In this document: piece after piece, positions 26,931 to 38,960 of the stretch
Position numbering within the stretch: position 1 is the first letter of the stretch
Layout: each line of letters starts with the position of its first letter
Origin: Piromyces finnis
Lineage: Eukaryota; Neocallimastigomycota; Neocallimastigomycetes; Neocallimastigales; Neocallimastigaceae
NCBI GenBank assembly: GCA_002104945.1
Contig: MCFH01000005.1
Coordinates: 744,001 to 808,000 of the forward strand
Reading direction: 5' to 3'
Length of the DNA stretch: 64,000 nucleotides
Notes under the pieces: model-generated
What the model saw: the letters and a program-made list of their open reading frames with translations, nothing else
Told to the model about the DNA's origin: nothing
Databases searched by the model: none
Program-made: the position numbers and the translations under genes

Positions 26931-29528
26931 CATTATTATTAAAATCATATGGAATTAAAATAGAAAATACTAATAGTACTAATTCCAAAGAAGATTTAAT
27001 TGAGTACACTCAAACAGTATTAATAGAGGAGTTAAGAAAAGCATTTATAAAAGATTTGAAAATAAGAGTTATAGGTCAAATTATTCATAATTGCTTGATA
27101 TCAGAGTATAGTAAATCTGAAAGCGTATTACCAATTGATTCTAATAAAAATAATAACGATGGTAACAATAATGATAATAATAATTTAGTATCAAAAAATG
27201 AGGTTGCAAAAAAAGATCTAACAAAACAAAAAGAAAATAATGATTCCTTAAACGATGATGGGGATTCAAAAAATAAAAATATATTAGATGATAAATATAA
27301 TAATAACAACAATATAATATATAATAGTGGAATGATAAGTTTTTTAAATAGTACAAAAATTAAGAAAAAAAAGTTACCATCATTTAAAAAGAATATAATA
27401 TCGGATGATAAGAATAGCTCACAGGAGAGATATAGGCAATCTTCACATCGAACATCTAAAAAATCTAAGAGAATAATTAAAAAGCGTAGTATTGATTTTA
27501 CAGATTCTAGTGATGAAGATCCTACCATGGATAATGTATCCATATCTTCTTTAGAATCCAATTCAGAACCTGACAAGAATAATGAAAATACTGATTCATT
27601 AGATTTAGTATTATCAGAAGAAAATCAAGATTCTGATAGTTTCTATGATGAAGTTATAAGAGGAAGGTCAAAGCAAAGAAAAGAAAGATTAAAAAAAAGA
27701 AACTCAAGATCTAAAGCTTATTCTTCATCAAGATCTCGATCTAATTCCATTTCATATTCCCCATTTAGATCAAAATCCAAGAATTCATATACAAAAGATG
27801 TTAAAGATACTGAAATAGATAATGATAAAGATATAAAAAAGAAAGATTTTATGGATATTGATAATACTGAATTAACTGATACTGATGAAGAAACAAATAA
27901 TAAATTGCTAACTGACACAGAGAGTGAAGAAGAAGTTCATTTAGGTACAACCTTTAAACGTGAAACTATAGATTATACATCATCATCATCATCAGACTTT
28001 GATGGAAGTGTACGTCATAAAAGAAAAGGTAGTAAACAAAAAGGAAGTAAGAAAGATATAAAAGGAAAAAGTGATAAGAATAAGCCAAATAGAAATAATT
28101 TAAAGAGAAAAAAATTGGATGATGAATACGAAAAAAGTGCTGATGAAAATGAGAGTTCATCCAAATTAAGTATTAAAAAACAAAATAGATTGAAGAAGAA
28201 AAGAAATATATATGACGATGAAGAGATTTTAAGTCAACAAGAAAGAGAATTTGAAATGAAACATGAGTTTGATTTTGAGTCAAAATCTAGTATTAATGAT
28301 TTAAGAAAAAATATTTATGAAAAGAAAATAAATCGCAGATCACGTCAAAATAGTGTATCAAGCTTTAGGGATGAAGGTAAAGATATTATCTTTAAAAATA
28401 TTAAATGATCTTATTTCTTATATATCTTATTTTTAATGTTTCCATTTTACAATTTTTTTTCTTTTTTTCTTTTTTTTTTTTTTATTTTTTAAATTCTATT
28501 TATAACTTAATTTAAATATAATAATTAGAATCGACATTTTCTGAAGATTCTAGTAGAGAAGTTGGTAATGTTACAAGTATTTCTTTAGAAGATACAAAAA
28601 AATATTTTATTAATGAAAGTGGTTGTGCTAGAACGGAACAGTACCAAAAAATACCGGATCATGTAAAGAATTCATATTTATTACAAAAACGAGAGAATAA
28701 AAATCATGCTTCTAAAATTTCATCAAGAACGAATAGAATACACTGGAGAAAGTTAAATATAGAATTGGATTATCAGAAGAAAGCATTACCAGTACATTCA
28801 GGACATGCTGATGTTTCCGATATTCTTAAATTTAATCAATTAAAAGCACGTAAAAAAGAATTAAAATTTGCAAAGTCAGCTATTCATGATTGGGGATTAT
28901 TTGCTATGGAAAGAATTGATGCTAATGATATGGTTATTGAATATATAGGTGAAATTATAAGACAAAAAATTGCAGATCATCGTGAAAAACAGTATGAACG
29001 TATGGGTATTGGTAGTAGTTATTTATTTAGGATTGATGATGATACCATTATTGATGCTACAAAAAAAGGAAATTTAGCTCGATTTATAAATCATTGTTGT
29101 GATGTAAATATAAATATAAATATAAATATAAATATAAATATGCATATACATACAAAGATTATTATTATATTATTTAATTAATAAAAATATTTTTAAAAAA
29201 TAAAAATCGATTTATTTATTACAGCCAAATTGTAATGCTAAAATTATTACAGTAGATGGTCATAAAAAAATTGTTATATATGCAAAAAGAGATATTGAGG
29301 AAGGAGAAGAAATTACATATGATTATAGTAAGTATTTTTTTTTTTTTTAACATTCTTATCTGTACAGTTAAAAAAAGTAAAATTATAATTATTTATAATT
29401 GAATTGTTAGTAATATTATATTTATTATTTATTTATTTATTTATCATTACTTAAAAGAATTCCCAATTGAAGTTGATAAGATACCCTGTCTTTGTGGTGC
29501 TAAAAACTGCAGAGGATCTTTAAATTAA
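25393..29528 (+). CDS. SET1: SET1 histone H3K4 methyltransferase (COMPASS)
   Basis: Catalytic subunit of COMPASS. Nine exons: 25393-25449, 25595-25687, 25786-26032, 26121-26663, 26760-26825, 26964-28376, 28529-29103, 29225-29327, 29458-29528; 3168 nt, 1055 aa. Residues about 57-130 form the Set1 RRM ([21 protein letters not shown]). Residues 150-800 are charged, Lys/Asp/Ser/Asn-rich, with an SR-like run ([19 protein letters not shown]). An N-SET region ([31 protein letters not shown]) leads into [58 protein letters not shown] (from 991), EEITYDY, then post-[16 protein letters not shown]. All catalytic landmarks are present. Exon 5 to 6 is the least certain join, because an (ATT)n tract fills that intron and the donor is GTTTGT. 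Confidence 0.94.
26878..26941 (+). repeat. (ATT)n microsatellite in SET1 intron
   Basis: About 21 units inside the intron 26826-26963. Read without splicing it would give a poly-Leu stretch just before an acidic segment, which misleads single-frame gene calls. Confidence 0.9.
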
Positions 29529-30372
29529 ATATACAATTTTATATCAATTATTATTTTTTTTATTTTAAGAAGAATGGAATTTAATAATTACCCTATTAAA
29601 TTAATAATTTATTTATCGTTTATTTATTGTATTAAAGCAAAGTAAAAATAAAATAATATAAAAACACAAATAATTTTTTTTTTAAAAATGTGAGAAATAT
29701 TATAGTCTTATATATATAGAATAAAGTAACTATAACTGATGAACAATATATTATATATAATATAAAATAGTAAATATATCATTCTTTAAAATATCAATTT
29801 AAAATAAAAATACAATAAATTAAAACAAAAATAAAAACAAATACAAATAAACAAAATAAAAGAAGTTATTTTATTGATTATAAATAATCATTTTTGTCTT
29901 ATTTTTAGTATTAGTTTAAAGTTTTTATAACTCTTTTATTATTAATTTAATTATATAAATCCCTAACGCATCATTCTTTAACTAATATAATTAATGCTTT
30001 ATTGTTTTGCAATAGTTAATTTTATTTCTAATTTTATTTAGCCAGCATTATAATGCAAATATTTTTATAAAATTTATTAAATCTATATATTTTATTAGTA
30101 AATTCCACTCGCTTTATTTATTTGTTTAGTTTTCCATCAAAAAAAAAAAAAAAAAGAAAGAAAAAAAAAAAAGAATATTATATATATAAATATAAATAAA
30201 ATAGTACAAATCATAATGTGAAAATGAAATTTGGATTAACTTTTTTAATAATCCAATGTTCTTTTTTATAAAAAAATATTAATGATGTAATCTTAATAGC
30301 ATTTTATTTTAATAAAATATTTTATGTTACTTATGTATAAATTATATGATTAAAAATCTTATAGTATTTTTA
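29529..30372. other. Spacer between convergent SET1 and VTC1
   Basis: 844 nt shared 3' flank, A/T-rich, with a poly(A)/AAAG run at about 30138-30172. No gene signal. Confidence 0.65.
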
Positions 30373-31100
30373 TTATATTTGAGTTTTCTTGTTAAGTTGT
30401 TCTTTTATAATTTGAATTTTGACATATGCGAAATATAGGTTTAATACAATGATTGGTACTGTTATTATTATTACGATTACTTCATTAATTTTTTAAAATA
30501 TATAACAAATATAAAAATTGTTAATTTTTATTATTATCTTTGTTTTAAAAATCATAATTTCAAAATCAATATTAATATATAAATTTAAATACATACTCGG
30601 TCCTAATGGGTTATGATATGGTCCAGGTATACCTCTATGAATCATATTTAATCTAATTTCATACATAAAAAGTCCATAAAGCATAACAATAATTGAAGAA
30701 ACACTAAATAATGAACCTGTAATTTTTGCTAATGGCGATTTATTAGCTATTTATATAATTTAATTAATTGGTGTAATTTAGTTGATATTTTTTTTATTAA
30801 TTTTTTTTCTTAATATTTAATATATAAATACGGATATTTACACAATATTGTAACAGCCAAGGATGCTAATATTATTGCTGTACTACACCATGATAAAAAT
30901 GTTCTTTCATTTGATAACCAAACTTTTGGTTCTACTCGCATAGGAATTGCTATTGGTTTTCTTGTATGGCTTTTAGATAAATAATATTTTGGTATAATAT
31001 TTTCTGTGAGAGGATATGAAACATTATCTGGTAAAGCTTCGTTGGATCTTGTCACAACATCTGGTGACATTTCGATTGGTTCTATTGTTTTGAATGCCAT
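30373..31100 (-). CDS. VTC1: VTC1-like vacuolar transporter chaperone (DUF202)
   Basis: Small membrane subunit of the VTC polyphosphate polymerase at the vacuole or acidocalcisome. Three exons, right to left: 30842-31100, 30597-30746, 30373-30479; 516 nt, 171 aa. The core matches yeast Vtc1: IPMRVEPKVWLSNERTFLSW, then TM1 (STAIILASLAVTIL), TM2 (GSLFSVSSIIVMLYGLFMY), RRG-like HRGIPGPYHNPLGP, and TM3 (VIIITVPIIVLNLYFAYVK). It has about 45 more N-terminal residues than yeast Vtc1 (129 aa). The first donor is GTAAAT after T842, chosen because it joins in frame to the N-K-S-P segment. No SPX or polymerase domain is present, so the catalytic Vtc4-type partner must be elsewhere. Confidence 0.93.
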
Positions 31101-33461
31101 TGGGTAATGATATGATTTTTTATTTATTATTAAATATTTATTTATTTTATATATTTTTTATTATTCTAATTATTATATATATATATATATATTCTCCTTT
31201 ATATGGATTGTTGTTTTTGTTTATTTTTAGTGATTTAAATTATGAAATTTTAATTCTCTAATCTAAAATATAACAAAAATTTTATAAAACTCCTTATAAT
31301 TTCTTATGAATTAAAAAAAATTCTAATTTTAAAAATTATTTTTATATTTAAATAATTTGATATAGAATAATAATAATTGTTAAAAAAAAAAAAAAAATTA
31401 ATGATTTTTTGAAATTTAGATTTCATAATATATTTATATAGAATTGGTTAAATTACCTGTTTATTTATTTATTGTTATTATTTTTTTATGAAATTTTAAT
31501 TTCTATTTCTATTTTATTTTACTTATTAAACTATTATTATTTATATTACATTTCATTTATGTATATATATATTATTGAAAAAGTTTCTTAATTTATTAAT
31601 TACAATTAAAAACATTTATTAAATTCTTTTTAAGTTATATATTTTTTTTTTTTGTTTATGCTTTTATTTAATTTTGAATTCAATTATTAAATTAAATCAT
31701 TTTTAATATCTAAAGAATGCTGAAAACATAGTTAATCTAAATGAAATTGTTTTAGTAATTATTCATTAAATTAATATGTAAATTGAAAATAGAACTATGA
31801 TTTTTTTAATGGATTTTATATTTTTGCTTAAATTTTAAGAATGACTACTGAATTTATTTAGTGTAAACTTTTTTCTTCTTTTAACTTTTTTTTTTTGGTT
31901 AAATTTTAAACAAATATTTTTAATAAATTATTATAATGTATTTTTAAATTTTAAAGAAAAATATTTTATTTTAGGAATTAATGTCTTCTTTTTTTTTTTT
32001 TTTTTTATTTTATTTTTTTTTATGTATAATTTATATTTTGAATAGATTAATGCTTTATTAAAAAAAAAAAAAAAAAAAAAAAAACAAATAAAAAAAATAG
32101 AATATTATTTATCCATATAAAATCACATATTAACACATTTAAAAATCAAAAAGCTATAAAGACTTAATAAATTAAATAATAAAGTTTATTAAATGATAAA
32201 TATATTAGTATTATAAAAATTATTTATGTTATTTAATAGGAGAAATCCATTAAAAAGTAGTCAAAAATAGAATTGCAAATATATATTTATTTTAAATATT
32301 TATGTAATTAATTGTTTTTCATATTAATATTTTAAACAATCATTTATTATTTATTTACTATTATTAAAATACTTATAAATAAAAAACAAAAACGACTTTA
32401 TAATTCTCTTATAAACTCTTACAAAATATTATAGTTTTTTTTTTTTTAAATTGAATTGTAATTAATGAACTTTTATATTTCAAACAAATTCTTTTATTAT
32501 TATTTTATTGCAAATAAACTTTTAGATTTATCTATCTTTCATAATCATAATAATAATATGAAATATTTAAAATATTATGATTTTATATATTTATATTCAC
32601 TATTGCACTCTTCTCATAAAAAAAAAAAAAAAAAAACTTTATTAGCAATGCATCCATATTTATATTGTATATTTAATGTCAGCACCACAATATCTAAATA
32701 TTTCATTTAATATTAAAGTATTGACTTACATGCATGTCTAAAATCAAAGAATTAGTCCATTTTATTATTTACAAAAGATTTATATAGTATTAATAAATTA
32801 TATAAATATTGTAAAACTGGTTCATTTATTTTATTCGAAAAAATTTAATTTAATTTGACATTTTACACTAATTTGAAATATACAATAATTACATAATTAA
32901 TTTATACATAAAATTTTGAGGAAAGTATAAATAGTAATTCCCTAAAATCTCAAAAAATTTTTAAAATTTTAATTAAAAAAAAAAAAAGAAAAAAAAAAAA
33001 CTACTGAAAATAATTATTTTTTTATTTAATTTTGAAAGAATTTTAAATAGATAATTTAAATATAATTCAATGTCTTAAAATCAATAAAAGTAAATATTTA
33101 GTATCCTTATATATTTTTTAATTTAATAAGAAGTATAATATAATTTTAAAAAATCTTTTTTTTTTTTATCATTGTCTTATTTTTTTTAAACATTTTAATA
33201 CATTAGCAACAATAGCAACGACAACATTAAAACAATATATAATTTCATTATAATTAAGTGGACATATATATTTAAGTAAATACTATTTAAATATTTTATT
33301 TACATTTCATATATTTAAAAAATCTCATCAATTCAAAATATGTTTAATAATAATAATAATATTTTTTTTAATATTTTATAAAACCAAATAATATATATTA
33401 ATTATATATAAAAAGCTTTTTCTTTGTTTTCCATACATAAAATAAAACATTATACTATAAA
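31101..33461. other. 2.4-kb spacer between divergent VTC1 and RING-protein genes
   Basis: Promoter region for both divergent genes. Long A/T stretches with homopolymers, e.g. poly(A) at about 32062-32083. A 66-codon-scale open frame near 32465-32710 is rich in Phe/Tyr/Ile/Lys and includes a poly-Lys run; I treat it as chance. Confidence 0.65.
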
Positions 33462-36400
33462 ATGACTGTAAAACGAAGAACTTCAACAAGAAATAAAAAT
33501 GGTATGTTTAATAATAATAATAATAAGTTAATAAAGACTTTTTTTTTTAATTATTAAATTATATTATATAATATATTTATAATAAATGATTAGATTCTTC
33601 TGTAAAAAAAAGAAAAATATGTAAGTTAATTATAATTATATTAGTTTTTTATATATTAATGAAATTCTAATAATTATTTCGATTATTTTAAATCAATATT
33701 TTTTAGCCACCAAAAAGGAAAGAAAAAGAATTGAAAAAAATATTAATAATATTGATAAAAATAAGGAATTTACTAATCAATTAACGAAGAATGATTTATT
33801 ATCAATAAATGATAATAAAACAATTATAGATTCTTCCAATAATACTAACGAAATGTTAAATGATAATTTCAATGAAAATTCAAATACTATTGAAAATAAT
33901 GCAAATAATGATGTTGCTAATAAAAAAGGAAAAAATCGTAATAATAGTAAAAGATCCAAAGTCAACCAATTAAATGAAAATGAATCAGAACATTGCAAAA
34001 TTGTGATTAATATTAAAAAATATAAAAAAGAAAAAAGGCAATTAAATAATAATAATAATGAACATGAGCAAAATATACCAAATAATGAACTAATCGAAAA
34101 ACCTAAAACTCCGATATTAGAAAATATAAGTAATCACAACAATATAAATAATATAACAGAAGAACAATATAATTTAGGTAATAAAGAGGAGAAAGAACCA
34201 ATAAAAAAAATAAATAAAAAAAAGAAGTCAGGGGCAACTAAAATTAAAAAGAGAAAGACGAAACCGAAAAACATAGATGATGAAAATGTTAGTAATGATA
34301 AAATTCCTATCTCAATAATAAATGAAAATGGAAGTGTTAGTGAGAATAAAGGCATTAATACAATAATGGATGAAGATAAATCTGAAATAAAAGATATGGA
34401 TAATAATGAAACAAACTTACATAATATTACAACTTTTATTCCAGAAACAATAAATAATTTTACTATCAATTTTGCCACCACATCATCAATTAATGATGAA
34501 AGTTTATATATAAATAATGATACTAATAATATTAATAAAGTTAATTATACCCATAATGACAATGATAATTTAGCTGCAAATTTAAATGAATCAGTAAATT
34601 CATGTAAAAGAAGTCACATGATAGAAAAGGATAAAGTAATTGAAACAGGAGAAAGTAAAAATAATGATATTAAAACAAGAAATTTTAATGACAATATTAA
34701 TGAAGAATATGCAAATAATAATACTATAATAAAAGAAAAGGAAAATAAAAGTTATAGTAGTAAGAACATTAACTCAGCCAATCATGAAAATATAAATAAT
34801 GAAAGTTTGCCTGGCATTAATAAAATCTTAAATTTACATAGTTCTGATATAAAGAATAATATAAATAATGATATAAATAATGACAACAATAATAAAAATA
34901 TCTATTATGTAAATACTATCAGTAATATTGATATAAATAATATCAATAATAATGATAATGTTGATAATATAAATACTATCAGTAATAATAATGGTACGAG
35001 TAGTAATAGTAACAACAATAACAACAACAATAATAACGATAATATCAATAATACAAATACAAATACTATCAATAATAATGCTAATATCAATAGTACAAAT
35101 ACTATCAATAATACTGATATAAATAATAACAATAATAATACTATTAGAGGAGAGAATACAAACAATACTGAAGAAAATAATAGTACTGATAATAATACCA
35201 ATATAATAATAATAAATGGTAATGCTGCAAGTGTAATTGATACCGATAATATTAATAATAATACTAATAATAATATTAATAACAGCACTACTAATAGTAA
35301 TAGTCAAGATGTGGTTCAAATAATAACAGATAGCAGCAACGATGTAAGTCAACAAAATGATAGTTCTAATGAAACAAATTCTGTCAATCAAACAAGTAGT
35401 TCAACAATTAATAGTAGAAACAATAGGATTGAAATCATAATTGATAATTATAATGCTCATTCTACCAATACCAATAATAATTCAAATAATGTAATTGATT
35501 TAACGGATGATGACGTTGTTTGCTTAACTGATAATGTAAATCGACAAAGACCGTTAAGATCTTCTTATCAAAATTCATATAATACAGTTGCTTATAATAA
35601 CAGCAACGATAATAATATTATTAATGATGGTAATATTAATTATAACAACAATAATAATAATAATAACAACAATAATAATATTAATTACTATTATATAGAT
35701 GATAATGTTAATTATATTCGAGGAAATAGTTCTAATAATAATGCTAATCGTCAAAATTATACTCCAACTATCGATTTAACACAAGAAAATAATGACAATA
35801 ACAACAATAATAATGATAATATTGCTGTTACTCGACGTCGTCGTAATTTAATAAGAAATATTTATAACAATAATGCATCTCGATTCCATAATGTAAATCA
35901 TAGCACTATTAGTAATATGAGTTATAATCGCAATTATAGAAGAAATACGGTAACTTCATTACCTGAAATAAGGACAAGCTATACAAGAGCTAATAATCAA
36001 ATAAGAATTATTAGTAATATTCCAGGTATATAAATTTCAAAAATTTTTATTTAAACATTTATTCAATCTTATTTTTTGTAAATATTATAATTAATATTAA
36101 ATTATGATTAATTTTTTTTCTTTGTAGATTTACCAATTCAACTAACTCAATCTGTAGTGCAACCAAATTTAAGAAATAGATATACAGACAGTATCAGTAA
36201 TCACTCTTATCCACAATCTTATTCTAATTCAAACTTACCAGAGGAATACAATAGGCCATCATCGTTAGCTGGAAGAGCTGTTGAAGAAGCTCAAGTGGAA
36301 GAATCACATAATAACAATAATAGTAATATTCAGTTTACTAATTTAAAGTGTTCTATATGTCTTAATAACCCTACCACAGATACTCGTTTGGATAGTACAA

Positions 36401-36654
36401 TATGTGGTAAGTATCACATATTTTATTAATTAAAAATTTTAGATATATTTATATAGATTTATTATTATTATTATTAGTATTAATTTTTTTTTTTTTTTTT
36501 TTTTGTGTGTTAACTAATTTTAAATATATATGTAAAAGGACATGTGTTTTGTCATGATTGTTTAAAAAGAGCATTAAGAGAAGCAAAACGCTGTCCTACT
36601 TGTCGCCATTCTTTAAGAAATCGTTATTCTGTTCATCCGTTATATACTAGTTAA
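33462..36654 (+). CDS. Asn-rich RING finger protein with SUMO-interaction motifs (STUbL-like)
   Basis: Putative ubiquitin E3 ligase. Five exons: 33462-33501, 33594-33620, 33707-36025, 36128-36406, 36539-36654; 2781 nt, 926 aa. The C-terminus is a complete C3HC4 RING: C870, C873, C888, H890, C893, C896, C907, C910 (CSIC, ICGHVFCHDC, CPTC). Upstream is a largely disordered region dominated by Asn. Inside it stand two hydrophobic-acidic patches of SUMO-interaction type: VIDLTDDDVVCLTD (618-631, two overlapping cores) and TIDLTQEN (710-717). RING at the C-terminus with preceding SIMs is the RNF4/Slx8 layout of SUMO-targeted ligases. Basic K/R stretches near the N-terminus could be nuclear signals. 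The RING is certain; the SUMO-targeted role is inference from SIM placement. Confidence 0.88.
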
Positions 36655-37236
36655 ATTGTTGCTATTGAATACTAGACATTCATTTTTTAAATCATCTAAT
36701 ATTCAAGAATTTGATAATAGTAATGATAGTAATTCAATAATAAGTGATATCTAAAGTAAACAGATAAATGAATAGATAATAAAAAACAAAACAATCATCT
36801 ACATACAGCAAATGTGTTAATAGTATATATAAAATATAACACCCAGAATAAAAAGTTTTTTTAATTAATAACCACTGTTGATATATTATTAATATACTAT
36901 AATAATAATAATAATAATAATTAATTTTATATTATTTATTTTAATTTCAAATTTTTTTTATACTATTTTGTTACTCTTAGATAGTTAAAGAATTCTTGAA
37001 TATTTTTTAATATTTAATATGTAAAAACAATATAAAGTTTTTTTTTTTTTTTTTGTAGTTAATAAAATATTAAAAAAAAAAAAAAAAATAGTAACAGATA
37101 ATGAAACTAATATTTCATTTAAATGGATTAAAAACAAAACATTATTAATAAACAAACACATATATTTCTTTTCATATGATGTATTATCTTTTTTTTTTTT
37201 TTTTATATATTTTACATCATTTAATACTATTATAAT
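36655..37236. other. Spacer between convergent RING-protein gene and NAT9
   Basis: 582 nt shared 3' flank with an (AAT)n tract at about 36900-36920 and poly(T)/poly(A) runs at 37039-37089. In-frame-looking text just after the RING stop (36660-36755) is Asn/Ser-rich and may be a former extension of the coding region. Confidence 0.55.
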
Positions 37237-38421
37237 TTATTCGTAATCTTCAACAGACCAATGGCCATCAATAATTGAATCAATTTTTTTTATAAATTCA
37301 TCATCTACTTTCTTTAAAAGAGTTTCTTCTTTAAAAACTTCTGATATAGAATGTGTTTTAAAATCAAACTTATTTTTAAATAATGATTTACTTGGAATGT
37401 TATCAACAGATATAATACTTTTAAAAACATTGACTTTATGATATTCAATACCTTTTTATACATTATTTTTATATAAAAATAGAATTACATTAATAAATTA
37501 TATAAATTCTTTATTTTAAATATTTCGTATAGATATATATATTTTTACTATATTAATAATATAAATACCATATTTAAGCATTAAAGAAACAGCTTCTAAA
37601 CCATATCCTTTTCTTTGGCATTCTTTTTCTATTTCGGATAGAGTATAAAATTTATGGAAATTTTAATTTCTATTTCTATTTTTATTTTTTAGTCACATAA
37701 CATTAATTTACCTGCTATCATTATATCTATTTCAGCAACATCACCATCTTCATCATCAGCTTGGTAAAATAAATTAATATCACCAATAATTCCACCTTTA
37801 GCAATATCATCAATATTTTTATCGAAATCTTTTGCCATAATTAGGAAAATTGATTCTTTTATATTTTAATTTAATAACATTTTAATTTTATATTGAAATC
37901 TATACCATTTTAATATATATATATATATATTTTGCTTAAATATTATGGTTAAAAAAAATTTACTGTCGTTTTCGGTTTCCCATTTTTTTTGCATATCATA
38001 TTCTTCTTCAATGGATAAAGGCTCCGAAGCAGTTAATTCTTTTTTATATTAAAAATTACAATATATATACATTTAATTTTAATAATTTTTTTTAGTTTTA
38101 TTATTATGTAAATGTATAATTTTAACATTAATAAATAAATATGTAAAAAAAATTACCCAACATTTCTTCAGATTGTAACCATTTATGATACATTTCAACA
38201 TGCTTTTTTTTATATGGAATGAGACAAATTCTATTTCCTTTTTATTTTAAATTTTATATATTTTAAAAATTTATTTATTTATTTTTTTATTTTTTTTTTT
38301 ATCATTTATGTATATCTTTACTATATTTATCATTGAAGGTTTTAAACTAATTTTTTTTTTTTTTTTATTTTCATTTTTTACCTTTAATTATAGTATTATT
38401 ATTATTATGGTCAACTAACAT
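37237..38421 (-). CDS. NAT9: NAT9-type GNAT N-acetyltransferase
   Basis: GNAT-fold acetyltransferase of the NAT9 family; animal NAT9 has been linked to microtubule stability and its substrate is not settled. Six exons, right to left: 38382-38421, 38157-38237, 37964-38038, 37712-37855, 37569-37628, 37237-37451; 615 nt, 204 aa (human 207). Matches: LIPYKKKHVEMYHKWLQSEEM, LTASEPLSIEEEYDMQKKW, FLIMAKD, GGIIGDINLFY, AEIDIMIAEKECQRKGYG (acetyl-CoA loop QRKGYG 118-123), EAVSLMLKYGIEYHKVNVFK, and a C-terminal region with HWSVEDYE. The start is the first ATG in frame, eight codons before a poly-Asn stretch and an intron. Confidence 0.92.
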
Positions 38422-38960
38422 TTTTTTTTCTTTAATTATGTTTTTTTAAAAAAGCTTTAATAAAAAAACATTAAAAAGACACATTTCTTTTAATTTTTAT
38501 TATGCTTATGCTTATTGGTTAAAATATAAAAACTATTTAAAAAATTAGGGAAAAAAAAATTTTTTTATTGACTATTAAATAAAACTTTCGTTTCATTTCC
38601 TTTATTTTTTATTTTTCCTTTTATTATATTTTATTAATGATAATATGAATTAATATAACTGTATATATATATATATATATAATAGTTACATTGCTAATAT
38701 TTATTATTAAAATGATTATATTATAGAAACAATAATTATAATTACATCAACTATAGAAATATAAACATTTTTATTATTTATAATAAATGATTTTTATATA
38801 AAGTATTTTATTTATACTTGTTATATAAAAATTATAAAAATTATCATTTTATATAACATTTATATATAAATTATATAAAGTTTAAAAGTTTTAATTTTTA
38901 GGTAAATAAAAAATATTTAATACATATTTAGTATTTTTTATTTTTTATTTAATTTAATAG
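38422..38960. other. Spacer between NAT9 and the GH114 array
   Basis: 539 nt; boundary between housekeeping genes and the hydrolase array. NAT9 promoter and 3' flank of the first GH114 gene. A/T-rich; I found no remnant of the transmembrane tail that the other GH114 genes carry. Confidence 0.6.

Noticed and set aside
32465-32710. Possible small gene in the VTC1/RING-protein spacer
   Set aside because: Composition is that of translated A/T-rich spacer with a poly-Lys run from poly(A); no splice or protein similarity.
34834-35391. Long minus-strand Ile/Ser-rich frame
   Set aside because: Antisense of the Asn-rich stretch of the RING protein.
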